Positions 34,431-46,089 of a DNA stretch of 64,000 bases are shown here, one piece after another. The stretch's first letter is position 1. Every line of letters begins with the position of its first letter. The notes below the pieces were generated by a model. It did no database searches, was not told where the DNA came from, and saw only the letters and a list, made by a program, of their open reading frames with translations. Source of the stretch: Pristionchus mayeri (Eukaryota; Nematoda; Chromadorea; Rhabditida; Neodiplogasteridae); contig BTRK01000005.1 in the NCBI GenBank assembly GCA_036245805.1, positions 49,220,553 through 49,284,552 on the forward strand. The letters run 5' to 3'. Both the position numbers and the translations under genes were made by a program.

Positions 34431-34510
34431 ACACATCACTTTATAACAACGATAGTTTGTTATTTTTGAATTCGATTGCGATCGCATCGCTCTCTTCTTA
34501 GAATTTGCTG

Positions 34511-34600
34511 GTACTACGTCGGATGAGAGCTATAACGCAATGCAGTCTTTGATGTATCAAAGGCGCGGCATGTCGTCATAGTTCTCATACGACCTAACGC
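34511..34600. repeat. CACTAGGTCG palindromic MITE, copy d
   Basis: Diverged full palindrome with the family blocks GTCGGATGAGAGCTATAACG and CGTCATAGTTCTCATACGAC and the centre TTTGATGTATCAAAG. Flanks GAATTTGCTG and CAATTTTCCG suggest a worn 10-bp target duplication. Confidence 0.6.
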
Positions 34601-35101
34601 CAATTTTCCGCCTGCCTAAGCTAATAGGAAGTTTGCTAGTCTACGAGCAACCTATGCCTTGGTCAACGCCAGCTGTTGCTTGTCGATGAGAAAAGTAGAA
34701 TTCGGAATTCGACATATCCTCATTATTCTCGCTTTCTAACCAAACAGAGTGGAGACCTAAGATTCCTGAACCACTATAGCAAACGCTCCATTGTCTAAAT
34801 CACGGAATCCGTAAGAAGATGCATTCCACCACGTCTTGCCAATAGCCCTTATGAGACCACTTTTCTTATTCATCCTGAGTCATTGTCTGTTCTTATTCAT
34901 TGTCCGATTCATTCTGAGTGAAAAGTTCCAAAATGAAAGTTATGATTCATTTCCGAGATTAATTTTTCCGATTAGATAAAAGTGCCATCTCAAAAGGGCA
35001 CGTAATTTTTGTTTCAATTTTTTGCCTTGATAACGCAGATATCATTTACGTATTGTACCGATATAATATTCCGATTTCAATCTTCAATTGCAGACCCGAT
35101 C

Positions 35102-38100
35102 ATGTCTGAGTGCAAACTTACCGATGCCATCTTAGAGACTCCGGTCACATGGGGAGAACTAGAGGAGCATTTGAGGTACGGTAACTTTGATCTTTTCTGT
35201 ATTTTCCAAATAAATCAATGGTAACTGTACCAATGCACTACCTGTGAACGAACCAAGAACATCATCTTATTCCCTGGCCTACACCGAGCCGCGGAGATTG
35301 AGATGATTACAAAAATAAACACAAAACATTGAAAAATCATTAAAAACCTCCGAATAGTTCTGGTTACAGCGCAAGTCTTAACACCAACGCCAAGTTCGGA
35401 ACTGCAAGAGCTCTTGTCAATATTGGAGATGGAACTGTAAGTTTCATTAAATTAAGGAGGAAACAATTTAATCAATTAAAATAATATAATTTAACTTGAT
35501 TATTGAAATTTCAGGGATACGCCTCTCTCTGCGCTCTTATAACTTGCGATTGGGTCGGTGGAGAGACGGATGAGAAGCTGCCGAAAAGAGTCATCCTGAA
35601 GGTATTATTTACAGCTTTTAAAGTGATATTTTAACTCATTCTTGATCATTTGCAATACATAAATGTTACTTTACGCGCATGTGGCTGAATTTTTTTCCAA
35701 CATATGCTCAATTTTATGATTGTGTATTCTATCCAGAACGGCAAAGCGCGTTGGTCTCGGAGCGAATGCTTTAATTATGCCAAAATCTCTAGATTCCCTC
35801 GACGCTCCCTATGCGACGCGTCAACGATGCGCTGCCCAAGGATGAGCGCATGTTCGACTCCGAGGAGATCTGGGAGAAGCTCGAGGCGCAGATGGGCGAG
35901 GTAATCGCGCACGGAACGGCTTTGTTCTCACTCATGTACAAAAATAATCTAGACTAGGAAATATAATCGCTTACGGAACGCGTTATCGTAAAATCATCTT
36001 GCGAATTTATTGATCTGCAGGTGCACTACACAGAGATCGACACATATAAGTTCTTCGCTGATTTCGACCATCTAGCCGTGCCTAAGATGTTCTACGGGTA
36101 TCCCTTCGACAAGAACGTGAGTATCATTCTAAAATTTACCTTGAGCCTTTGCAAGATATATGCTATGTTCCAAGAGTGCTGTCCGTAGATTGTTTTAATT
36201 GTTTTAATGAGCTTTGGCTACTACTCAAACGTTATACACGGAACTAAACAGAAACTAAATACAGTACCGGACAAAAGTTTCGCAACAAATTTGTCATTGT
36301 CATAACTTCGTTCAAAATTGAGCTAGAGACTTATGGTTGGAAGTATTCGAGAGATAAATATCAGGAGAAAATAGTCATATGGTATATGGTCTGAAACACA
36401 TTTATCGCGGGTTTCTGAATTTAATTTTCTGCATCACAATTTTCATGTATTTTTTGAAACTCAGCCGAAAGTCGATGCACGCACTGTCAATCAATCAATC
36501 AATATTTATCACTTCAAGCGTTAACGCTAGGTGAGGATAGGTCGGAATTCGTCGGTCGTTGCAGACCACCAGTGGGGGCCAATTGTTCTTCTGAGGTCAT
36601 CTCGCCAACGCGTTCTCGGCTGACCCTGGGGACGGCTCCTGTTGTAGGGGATCCATACCGTAGTCGCTCTGGTCCACTCATCTAGCTCCATTCTCCTAAT
36701 CTTCAACGCCCACTGAGCTTTCCTTTTCAGCGCTTCTTTGTTCCAATCCCGCACTTTCGTCGCATTGCGCACGTTCTCGTTTCTCCATCGATCCATCAGA
36801 GTTATGCCCAACATTTTTCGCTCCATTTTTCTTTGAGTCACACTAAGCCGTTCCTTTTCACTGGCTCGCAGCGCCCAGACTTCTGACCCGTAAAGCACTG
36901 TTGAAGAGATACAACTTTCGAAGAGTCTCCTCTTAGTCTTCATAGGAAGCAGGCGAGAAGAGAGCAGAGTAGAGAGCTTGGACCAAGCGAGCCATCCCAG
37001 GCGTATCCGGTGCTCAATTTCATCCGAGTGATCGAGGGGGAGCGAGATTCTCCCACCAAGATATGTAGTGGAAGGGACAAAGTTGAATGTCAGATTGTCA
37101 ATTGTAATGGGTGCTCGAGTGGTGCTACACGATGTGAGAAGAACGGTTTTGGAAGCATTTACTTCTAGACCGACGCGTGAGCATGCCTCCATTAGCTTCC
37201 TCAACATTCGCTTCAGTTCAGGCCTTGATTTTGCAATTAGGACGATGTCATCCGCGTACTCAACTCAGGTGGCTTAGGTTTCTCCCATCAATCTTGAGTC
37301 CATCATTCTCCCAATCGATGTCATTCATTGCTGAGCGAAGGACTACGTTGAACAAGCGAGGGGAAAGGGTGTCGCCTTGACGAACTCCTCTTCTGATTCT
37401 GACTGGGACGAGATCCTCGTTGACTCGGATGAGGGTTGTCGAGGACTCGTAGAGGCGGCGGAGGAGGTGGATGAGGGTAGGATGGACCCCAGATATCCAT
37501 AGGGATTGCCATACCGCACTCCACTCCACACAATCGAATGCCTTACGGAAGTCCACGAAACCGAGATACAACGGAATACCGTATTCGTGGGCACGCTCTG
37601 CTACTTGCTTTACAGCGTGTAGGTTATTGAGGGTACTGCGCCCTTTCCGAAAGCCAGTTTGGGTGGAGGACTCAGTCTCTTCAAGCGATTTCTCCATTCT
37701 TCTCAAGATCACACGGGTTGCAGCCTTCAGGGTTACGGTAAGCAGCGAGATAGGTCTGAAGTTGCTGATGTTTGTAGGGTCACCTTTCTTGTGGATAAGA
37801 GACACGACAGCTTCGACTAAATCTTGGGGCACTGAGTCACCGGCTGTTAGGTGGTTGAGCAAGTCCGCGAGCACTGGAGCGAGGTGATCTCGAGAGAGGT
37901 ACAGCATATCGGGCAGAATTGAATCGGAACCGGGCGAATGTCCGCATTTGAGGCGAGAAAGCGCATCTCCTGTCTCATCGATTTGGAAGGGTGGAAGAGG
38001 GAAAGGCGGATGAGGAGGGATCGTCAGTGGCATTTCAACTGTAGCATTGTAGAGTTCCTCGAAGAAAGTACGGACGGCGAGCTTTGTTGCTTCTTGTGAG

Positions 38101-41100
38101 AGAGCACCAGTAACTGCGTCGGGGACTAGTAGTCTCTTTCGGGATGATTGCAAGTTGAGCATTGACTTGACAATGCTTCTACCCATTATTGCAGCTTGCC
38201 TTGCTTGTGATTCTTTTCTCCTTCTGATGTCGTTCGAGAGACTCATTCGGGCAGCTCGGCATGTGACGGAGTGGGCTACGTTGGATTACGGATTGGATCG
38301 GAGAAGGTGTCGCTGGGCCAGAAGATTTCGGGTTTCGCGAGATATCCATGGAGGGGAGTGCCGATCTCGCCAACAGTTGCTTGCCGCAGTCTTCGTAAAC
38401 GCTTGAATCTTGTGATAGGCGTCAATGGCTGAGGTTGGACGGGCAAGGGGCAGGGAAGCAAGGAGATTTGCATTTGCAGTGAAGGCGGTTTTATCGAATT
38501 CCAACCGCTTCTTGCATCGTTGCTTCCGCATCTTGTTGGGGAGGGAGAGGCATAGTCGGACAAGGCGATGATCGGAGTCAAACTCAAAGCGACCAACAAC
38601 ACCACAGTTGACAACTCTCGCCGATACAGGCGTTGCAACGAAGTCCATCTGGTGAAAAGTTGAGCCGTTTGGTGACCGCCAGGTCCATATCCTGCCGTGT
38701 CTTCTCTCGGGAAATGTGTTTTGGATGCGCAGCCGGTTTCTCACGCAAACTTCTGTGAAGGTCCGCCCACGTGAGTTCGGGGTCGGAGATGCGTACTTGC
38801 CGACAAATCTTTCATTGCCTGGCTCGCGTGCAACTCGACAGTTCATATCCCCGACCAGGACTGGCATGTATCCTCTTGGCGCACTCTGCAGAGCGGTCTC
38901 GACCTTGTCCATGAAGTCATCGTAGTCCGTATCATCGTAGGCTGATGTTGGCGCATACGCGCAGACGAGGAAGAGACGATGGTTGGGAAGGAGCAGAGTG
39001 GCGAGTCGATCGGAGAGGCCTTGGAACACAGCTTCTCTTGCGAGGTGGGCACGGATGAGGAATGCCACACCATGGTGGGCGGTGGAACCTCCCGAGTGGA
39101 ATAGGACTATGCCTGAAGACGTAAGATTGAAGAAGGCACAACCCACAATCCTCGCTTCCTGCACAGCAACAACGTCCCACTTGATCTGGGAGAGGGCAAG
39201 CTCGATCTCTTGAAGCTTCTCTCGTGGCGCGAGTGTCCGGGTGTTCAGCGTGCCGACGTAGAATGGACGACCCATCGAGGTGGCTTACAACTCCCGCTTG
39301 CCAAAGCTGCTGGGAGAGGGAGACTGGCCGAGGGGGAGACGGGGGACGGAGTGCGCACCCCACCGCTCGCGACTAGCGTTGAGGACCAGAATCGCACGAA
39401 CTGTGATGAAAGTATAACCATTGTTTTTACAATCTACTATCTGGCTTGCTCGTTGCATATCGGAAAGAGCTAATATATCGATATTCCGAGACCTCCGAGA
39501 TGTGTTTGAACGGCTATATCTTCGCTCATACTTGAGCGATAGGGCTCATATTTCACAGCTACTATACACTAGTAATGTAGAAACATTTTACCAAGTTTGA
39601 TAGTGACCAGACAACAAATTGCAAAAATCGAAAAATTTTGGACATGCATTTTCATACACGTGGAAACAACCTTTAACGCTATCGAGAAAATCCGATTTCT
39701 TGCAGCTTTACGCAGAATCTATTGATGAACAAGTGTGCGAAATGGCAAATTGAGACGATTTGTCCAACACATTTTACAGCCTAATAACCACAGAGAGTCA
39801 GAATGGTCAAAGTCGTCAGAAATGTTCCGTAGCGAAAGTCAATCTAGTATATAGGGAGAGTTTCTTTAAAATTGGCTCCAATTCAATGAGAAATGTGCAT
39901 AAATTCAATGAGAAATGTGCATAGAAATGTGCAGAAATGTGCATGACTTGCAAAGCTGATAGGTTCGTTTCATGAGATTTGAATAAGATTCAATTTTGCC
40001 TTGTACCGTGTTTTAAGGCTCATGACTATTTGACTCTCTGTGGTTATTAGGCTGTAAAATGTGCTGGACAAATCGTCTCACTTTGCCATTTCGCACACTT
40101 GTTCATTAATGGATTCTTCGTAAAGCTGAAGAAATCGGATTTTCTAGATAGCGCTAAAGGTTGTTTCAACGTGTATGAAAATGGATGTCCAATTTTTTTT
40201 TCGATTTTTGCAATTTGTTGTCTGATCACTATCAAAATTGGTAAAATGTTTCTACATTACTAGTCTATAGTAGCTGCGAAATAAGAGCCCTATCGATCAA
40301 GTAGGAGCGAAGATATAGCCGTTCAATCACATCTCGGAGGTCTGGGAATATCGATATATTAGCCCTTTCCGATATTCAACGAGCAAGCCAGATAGTAGAT
40401 TGTAAACATCAATGGTTATACTTTCATCACAGTTCGTGCGATATAACATCGACTTTTGGCTGAGTTTCAAAAAAATAAATCAAAATTGTGATGCAGAAAA
40501 TTAAATTCAGAAACCCGCGATAAATGTGTTTCAGACCATATACAGTATTACTATTTTCTCCTGGTATTTACCTCTCGAATGCTTCCAACCATAAGTCTCT
40601 AGCTCAATTTTGAACGAAGTTATGACAATGAGAAATTTGTTGCGAAACTTTTGTCCGGTACTGTACTCTCAGAAATTTAAAGGAAATACCTGAAATTAAT
40701 TTCAGTCGACTATCAACGGACAAATCTGCATAGAGTTCGTTGAAAATTCGGCAATGATGAATTTCACGGAAGCCGCGCCGCTCAAGCAGCTCAAGCAGGT
40801 TGGTAGGCGTGTATTTTTTACGCCGAGAAACTCTAAAACTACCATGAGTGAATGCGATAAACTTTATCCATCGCATAGAATCTGCAGTAGGAAACATTAG
40901 GTCCGGACAGAAAGTAGCCAAATGAAGCAGGTCTTCTTTCAAATTTAGCATATATTTATTAAAAAATATTAACAATAATAAAATTTTTAGATCGCTCGCG
41001 CTCTCGGAAAGATCCAGGCTGCCTCCATCAACAAGGAAGCGACCAGCCCCCAGTTCTCGAAAGACTTGTTCGGAGACTTTGCGCAGACCATGCCGAAGGA

Positions 41101-43162
41101 GGTACTAATATATCAATTACAGTACCTAGTTTTGCAACACTAGCCATTGGATAGAGATACTGTTATTGGTCCAGTGTATCTATTTTATTCCGAGTATAAC
41201 CGAAATTTGTCTTTAATGTGAAAACGAAAAAAAGTAAATGCATGCCTCATCCTTTAGGTTTACTGCAACGCATTCAAGCCTCTGATCAACTTTGATGCTT
41301 CTCCTCGTATGGTCAAGGCTATCGAGGAGATCGAGAAGGTCCTGCCCGATTACTACGGAGCCAACCTCCCCTCCACCATCCACAAACAGATGAAGTACCG
41401 ACCGGTCCTTATAAATGGAGGTTCGTAGGATCAATGGTCTGACTCTCTTCAGTTTACACGCTCTCTCGCCGATCAGAGAGACGAGAGAGCGTGCATGTTA
41501 TATTGCGAAGCTCTTACTTCCCACTCTCTTACTTCCCACCAAACACCCACGCGCTCCACTCGAGAAAGTATTTGTTTTCTGTCTCATTCAAAGGCATCTA
41601 CTTAGGTCGTCCCTCTATTCTACTAATATCTTATCTACACGAGGCTCTTTACGCAAGGCTCTATACGCATTTTCTGGATAATCGTATCACGTTTTTGAGA
41701 GTGACATTTTTTTTTCAGATGCCCGAACAGAGAACATTCTCGTCGACAAGGACAGTGGCGACCTTCTTGCCGTCATCGACTGGCAGGTCAGTAAATCAAC
41801 GCATCCTAAATAAACTCTCATATTTGGTTAAACGATGATAGTACCAAGTGGAACAGATTATCAATTAACCATAGTGGTTAGGAAACTGCTTACATTTTTT
41901 GCAGGGACCGGAAACAATTTATACGTTGTGAAATGATTTTTGCAGTGCACACATCACGGCGTTGGCGTTGAGGATCTGCTGAGAATTCAAATGTTCAGTC
42001 AATCGGCACAGGATAGGTGAGGATAGACTTTACAACATTGACTAAAGTAAAAACTTCATTACATATTTTTAAAAAATGAATACGACGATGAATTTATGCA
42101 TGAAATTTATTTATGCAATTATTGAACAATATTCCAGACGCGATACCAAAGACGAGCTCATAGAGGAGCTCTACAACTCAATGGTCGAGAATTTGGACGG
42201 CAGCTCCGCACCCTACACCCTCGAGCAGGTAAATTGCGTAGTTAGAGATTTCTAATTTTGAAGAATTGGATTCCGGTAAGCGAAAGAATCGAGTTGTTTA
42301 GATTCGATAAAATCTTTGGCATGTTAAAGCACCTTTGATCTGGTTTATGAACTGCCAAAAACAAGCTCAAAATTTGGCAATTAATTCATCAATCAATATT
42401 TCAGCTGAAAGAATTGTACGATCTGCTCTTCCCGCACGCAGGACTCTTCTTCGCAGCCACCGGCCCTATCCTGATGAAGGTTTGAATTTCGAAAACATTT
42501 GTTAATATTTGTGCTATCCCTGACTCTTTGGCCTACTACGGTGCGGATATTTCATGGAAATTGATACTTTTGCTGTTTCTGATAATAATAATGATTTATC
42601 ATGTTATTTGGGACTAGGAATGATTGTGACTTACTTAGACAACGTGAAAACATGATATACGATGTCACAATTTGATTCCGCTGTGGAACCGCTAGAATTT
42701 TTGGAGAATCTCAATGTGGATACATGAAGAGATAAAAGGCGAAAATATTACAGATTACCTTGCAATCTGATGAAGATCAGGAACGGACAATTATATTTTC
42801 AGACCAACCTGAGCAAACCCGGTCTCTCAGATGAGGAGCGCGCAAAAATCTTCGCCGTACAATTGGATAAGGTGAAAATTTCAATTTTATAATTATAAAA
42901 ACAACAATTTACAAGAAAAATTACAATGAAATGATTACAAAAATTCAAGACAAAATTCTCACACAAGAAAAAATACAAGTCTTTTTATCTCGAGTACTAC
43001 CAAGGTCTCTTCACAATCTGATAGTAAGAAGTCAAATATCCGAATCTTTTCCAGCTCCTCGGCATCCTTGAGGACATCGTCGCATATGATGCACTCAACA
43101 AGCAATCGCCACACAAGCTACAGTTCCGAACCCAGGCTTCTACGTTAAAGAATGGTCATTAA
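35102..43162 (+). CDS. CHK kinase-like (DUF1679 family) protein, copy B
   Basis: Fourteen exons, all GT-AG and in phase, 426 residues: 35102-35175, 35370-35436, 35515-35601, 35793-35900, 36021-36116, 40706-40798, 40991-41101, 41258-41420, 41719-41786, 41946-42016, 42138-42228, 42405-42479, 42803-42871, 43055-43162. Every exon except the last matches copy C in length. Motifs: NIGDGTGYASLC (glycine-rich), GQICIEFVENSAMM, LINGDARTENILVD (catalytic loop with Asn replacing His), VIDWQ (metal binding). The C-terminus is 7 residues longer than in C. Intron 5 is 4.6 kb because of a foldback plus an RTE LINE; in copy C it is 186 bases. Intron 8 carries a CTCTC MITE directly after the donor. Likely cytoplasmic kinase-fold enzyme; the substrate is unknown. 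Confidence 0.92.
36488..39393 (-). mobile_element. RTE-type LINE inserted in FB5
   Basis: Minus-strand element of 2.9 kb. The 3' end is a short (TTGA)n-type tail at 36488-36503, only 24 bases after the stop codon, a hallmark of RTE elements. GCACGCACTGT (36477-36487) and GCACGAACTGT (39394-39404) flank it as an 11-bp target duplication with one mismatch. The undisturbed other arm of FB5 (near 40420-40450) gives the empty site and confirms the boundaries. Confidence 0.92.
36527..39275 (-). pseudogene. RTE LINE polyprotein, one stop and one frameshift
   Basis: Starts at 39275 (MGRPFYVGTLNTRTL). Endonuclease domain: VVAVQEAR, LVGDMNCRV, and DSDHRLVRL. A TAA at 38286-38288 interrupts the linker, after which the same frame continues into the reverse transcriptase (NFRPISLLTVTLK, FVDFRKAFDCVEW, RRGVRQGDTLSPRLF). 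A one-base shift at about 37255-37262 falls directly before the catalytic YADD (about 37245); the last part (37207-36527) has a C-terminal region with KRRLFESC and RPQGQPRTRW. Only two lesions, so a young but dead copy. RTE proteins make an endonuclease/reverse transcriptase for target-primed insertion. Confidence 0.9.
39882..39945. repeat. short tandem repeat in the loop of FB5
   Basis: TTCAATGAGAAATGTGCATA is repeated with shortened GAAATGTGCA units, about four units in total, in the unpaired centre of the palindrome. Confidence 0.6.
41439..41496. repeat. CTCTC-type palindromic MITE, copy 3
   Basis: CTGACTCTCTTCAGTTTACACG and a CGAGAGAGCGTG right half; the outer right arm is worn. It lies 19 bases into intron 8 of CHK copy B and is absent from the same intron of copy C. 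Confidence 0.6.
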
Positions 43163-43820
43163 TATATTCGCATGTCCAAATCGATTTATGTGTACATAAA
43201 TGTATATGAGAATTCATGCGAGAATCGACCATTTGAGGAGGTCTGCGGTGGACAAATTCAAATTCATCCAAAAATGTCGTTGATTCTTCCAAAATTCAAT
43301 TGCAACAGAATGAATGAATGAAAAAAGTAACAACCAACGAATTTAAGTGTGCTCGTAGCATGATCATGGGACATCAATCATCACCCTCCCATTATCATTC
43401 ATTCACAAAACATCACATCGTTCGATTGGGTATTTCATCGGTGCCGCATTATTATTGGCGATCAAATAGGGGATTCCCATCGGACTTTCGACTTTTATTC
43501 GACACATTTCTCATCTAGACGCAAGCATGTCCGACTATGGAATACAATCCAAAGAATTCAAACGATGCAAAATCTCTAATTCGGACTTATGTGCAAATAA
43601 TGACCTACGTTATGAGTAAATGTTAAATTGAGTCTCCAGTAATGCCGTGATCGCAACACAGACCATGGAGTGAAACAGGTGGTCTTTGATTGGAAAAATG
43701 TGGCATCGTTTTTTTTAAGTGTAATGAATGGCATTTGACACTTGATCTCATTGGTCCATGCATAGGGAGAACGCGATGATGCGGGCCTCATGGACGTATT
43801 GACGGCTCTGCGATATGATG
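43163..43820. other. intergenic between CHK copies B and C
   Basis: 3' region of copy B. No AATAAA is evident close to the stop codon; nothing else recognised. Confidence 0.35.
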
Positions 43821-43821
43821 T

Positions 43822-45900
43822 GATGGTTTTTAGTCAAATAGGTCCCTGTTGAGGGTCTCCCCCAGAAGCAATACGTTATGTTTCGATGTTCGACGCTAAA
43901 AGATAAGGCGTGGGAGCGAGACGATAGGGATCAACGATGACTCATCAGTCATTCGATGGTGTCGGCTTAAAAGTTGATAAGCAACAAAAATCGGGTCCAC
44001 GGCGGATGTGACTCAGTTTTGCGTTGACAAACCACAAAATGTTTAGTAGTTCCAAAAATCATGGTAACTCAGATATTTACGACGATTTGCAAATACGATT
44101 GTCATCGATGAGAAATGAGCCTCCAGAGTGAAGCTCACAATTGCTCTTTATCAGAGTAATAATTCGCTACCTTTTCATTTTTTTTTTATTTTTCTCACGC
44201 TTCAAATCCCAATTCAATAGGTTGTACAACAGAGTACTTAGTGATGATTGAGACAAGGGTAAAAAATATTTGGATTCGAGTATTTGATAATCTTCCATAA
44301 GCATGTGTGACTGTCAATGTCCCTATGCGCTCCAGATCATTGCTTCGTATTGCATAGCATTATTACTGACACTAGGGAAGGGCTTCATGTCATAAATTAG
44401 CAACTCTTCTCATGTTCACTCTCTACTCTTTTGAAAGGTGCAGGGTGGTAAAACTAGCAGAGTGGAGTTCGATATTGACGTGACAATTTTCTGAGTTGGG
44501 AGCTCTAGTCCATAGGCTACTGCACTGGTTCTTTTACGATTCATGAAATCATATCGCGAGATAAACCTGCAAAGAATTTCATCAGCGTGTTCAGTGTGTT
44601 TTGCTTCGGAGTGGTGAGAAACTAAGGAGAATCGGTCGTACCTGCACAAAATTCAACAGTCTCGCCCCACTGTTTCCCACTTTTTCGGTGGAATAATCTT
44701 TTTTTTCACACTGCCTCAAAGCACCCATAGATAACGTCACTCCCTTTTAGACTCCCTTCCGACTCTCGGAGACTGACAGAAAGATCAGGGCATAAATGTA
44801 AAGGCACCGACAAGAGAACAGGATGAAGAGACTCATTTTTTTCGAGAGCCATGCCTGCTCAAGATGCGACATGGTAATAGAGTTGATGAGTCGGATTGAC
44901 GGAAAGGTCCCTTCTCCACGTTGCATTTCGTAGCCTTGAATTACGAGTGAGTGATACTAGTGAAGACAATTAGAATGTGGCTCTACTCATTTGACAGCCC
45001 CTTTCTCCGGTCTGATAAAGCGAGAGATCATGCGAAATGAGGAGAGCAATCCTGCTGATTCGACAGTCCGACTCTAGAATCATCTCGCTTGCTGGGGGGG
45101 GGGGGGTGACAAATGCCCAACCGACAAAAGCCCAACGGATCGCAATTCGCTGGATATTTGAAATTATAGATTGGAAGTTGTTTCATTGTTACTAGTACGT
45201 GCGACACTACATCACTCTGATTAGACCCTCTAGCTAGGCGATCTTGAGTTTCACTCTATATCCAAGTATAGATGGTCTATAAATGCAAATTTAAATGAAA
45301 AATCATGGTTAGATAAACACCAAATACCGTAGCAAATCGAAACCCATATTTCTTGGATAGAGTAGTTTCGGGGTACTAATATCGATTGGTTACGGTGTTT
45401 GGTGATTATCTAATCATTTTTTTCTGATGAAATTCTCAAATTTGGACCATGAACCCCTATACGTGTAATGAGAGTTAAAGTCAAGACCGAATTGAAAGAG
45501 GATCTGATCATGGTGATGTAGTGTAGCACATACTAGTAGCAATGGCACAACTCCCCAGATGATAGCTCAATTATTCAGCGAATGGTGATCCGTTGGGCTT
45601 TTGTCACCCCCCCCCCCCCCCGCTTGCTATCTCGCGCGACGGGGTGAGAGAGAGACCTTATCAGTTCACGTCTCTAGCGCCTCCTGACACAATACTTCTC
45701 GGTCGACTTATCGGGGGCATTTATGCTCTCTTGTGTATGCGCCAGTATAAGAGCGCGCTAGAGGCGGGGCACACTCACAGCATGCTTGTCTCGCTTGTCG
45801 ATAACGGTCGCATTGCTCTCTCCCTCCCTTTTCCGTTTCAATCGTTGATTATTACGATTTGCCTGTCTTTAGCGATTAATTGTGGATGACCTTTTAATTT
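43822..45900 (+). other. upstream block of CHK copy C (paralog of 33055-34430)
   Basis: Matches the copy B upstream block in order, interrupted by the G-tract MITE at 45094-45620. CAGTATAAGAGCGCGCTAGA at 45743-45762 corresponds to the TATA-like block of copy B. Confidence 0.6.
45094..45620. mobile_element. MITE with homopolymer G/C ends and an 8-bp target duplication
   Basis: Begins with 13 G followed by TGACAAATGCCCAAC and ends with GTTGGGCTTTTGTCA followed by 14-15 C. Arms about 120 bases long are inverted copies (ATTGTTACTAGTACGTG / CACATACTAGTAGCAAT; GTAGTGT blocks), with a second inverted pair nearer the centre (GGTTAGATAAACACCAAATACC / GGTGTTTGGTGATTATC-like). CGCTTGCT is duplicated at 45086-45093 and 45621-45628. 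An 8-bp duplication is typical of hAT elements. A diverged relative is at 29660-30010. Confidence 0.85.
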
Positions 45901-46089
45901 ACGATACCTCTAGTAGAAAGAGTGATACATTTGAATAAAAGAGGCTGTTGCTTGTTGATCAGTTCTTTAAGTTTTTCGAATTTTTACCATCACTAAACCA
46001 GTGAGAAAAACGGACTTGCTCTGAGTTTTCGGAACCACTATTTTTTGAAACCACTTACGATATTTCGTTTTTCAATTTTAGGCTCGATA

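Larger units (their letters stand above)
36262..40663. repeat. Tc1/mariner-like foldback element FB5, split by an RTE LINE
   Basis: Ends CAGTACCGGACAAAAGTTT at 36262 and its complement ending at 40663, each next to a TA (36260-36261; 40664-40665), as in Tc1/mariner elements. The arms run about 36262-39818 (minus the LINE) and 40024-40663. Inverted blocks include GAGCTAGAGACTTATGG, GAAACTCAGCC, GGCTATATCTTCGCTC and CCTAATAACCACAGAGAGTC. Without the LINE the element would be about 1.49 kb with arms of about 640 bases. No transposase frame: a non-autonomous element. Confidence 0.9.

Noticed and set aside
38155..39473. Several plus-strand frames opposite the RTE LINE
   Set aside because: Antisense shadows of the endonuclease and reverse transcriptase coding sequence.
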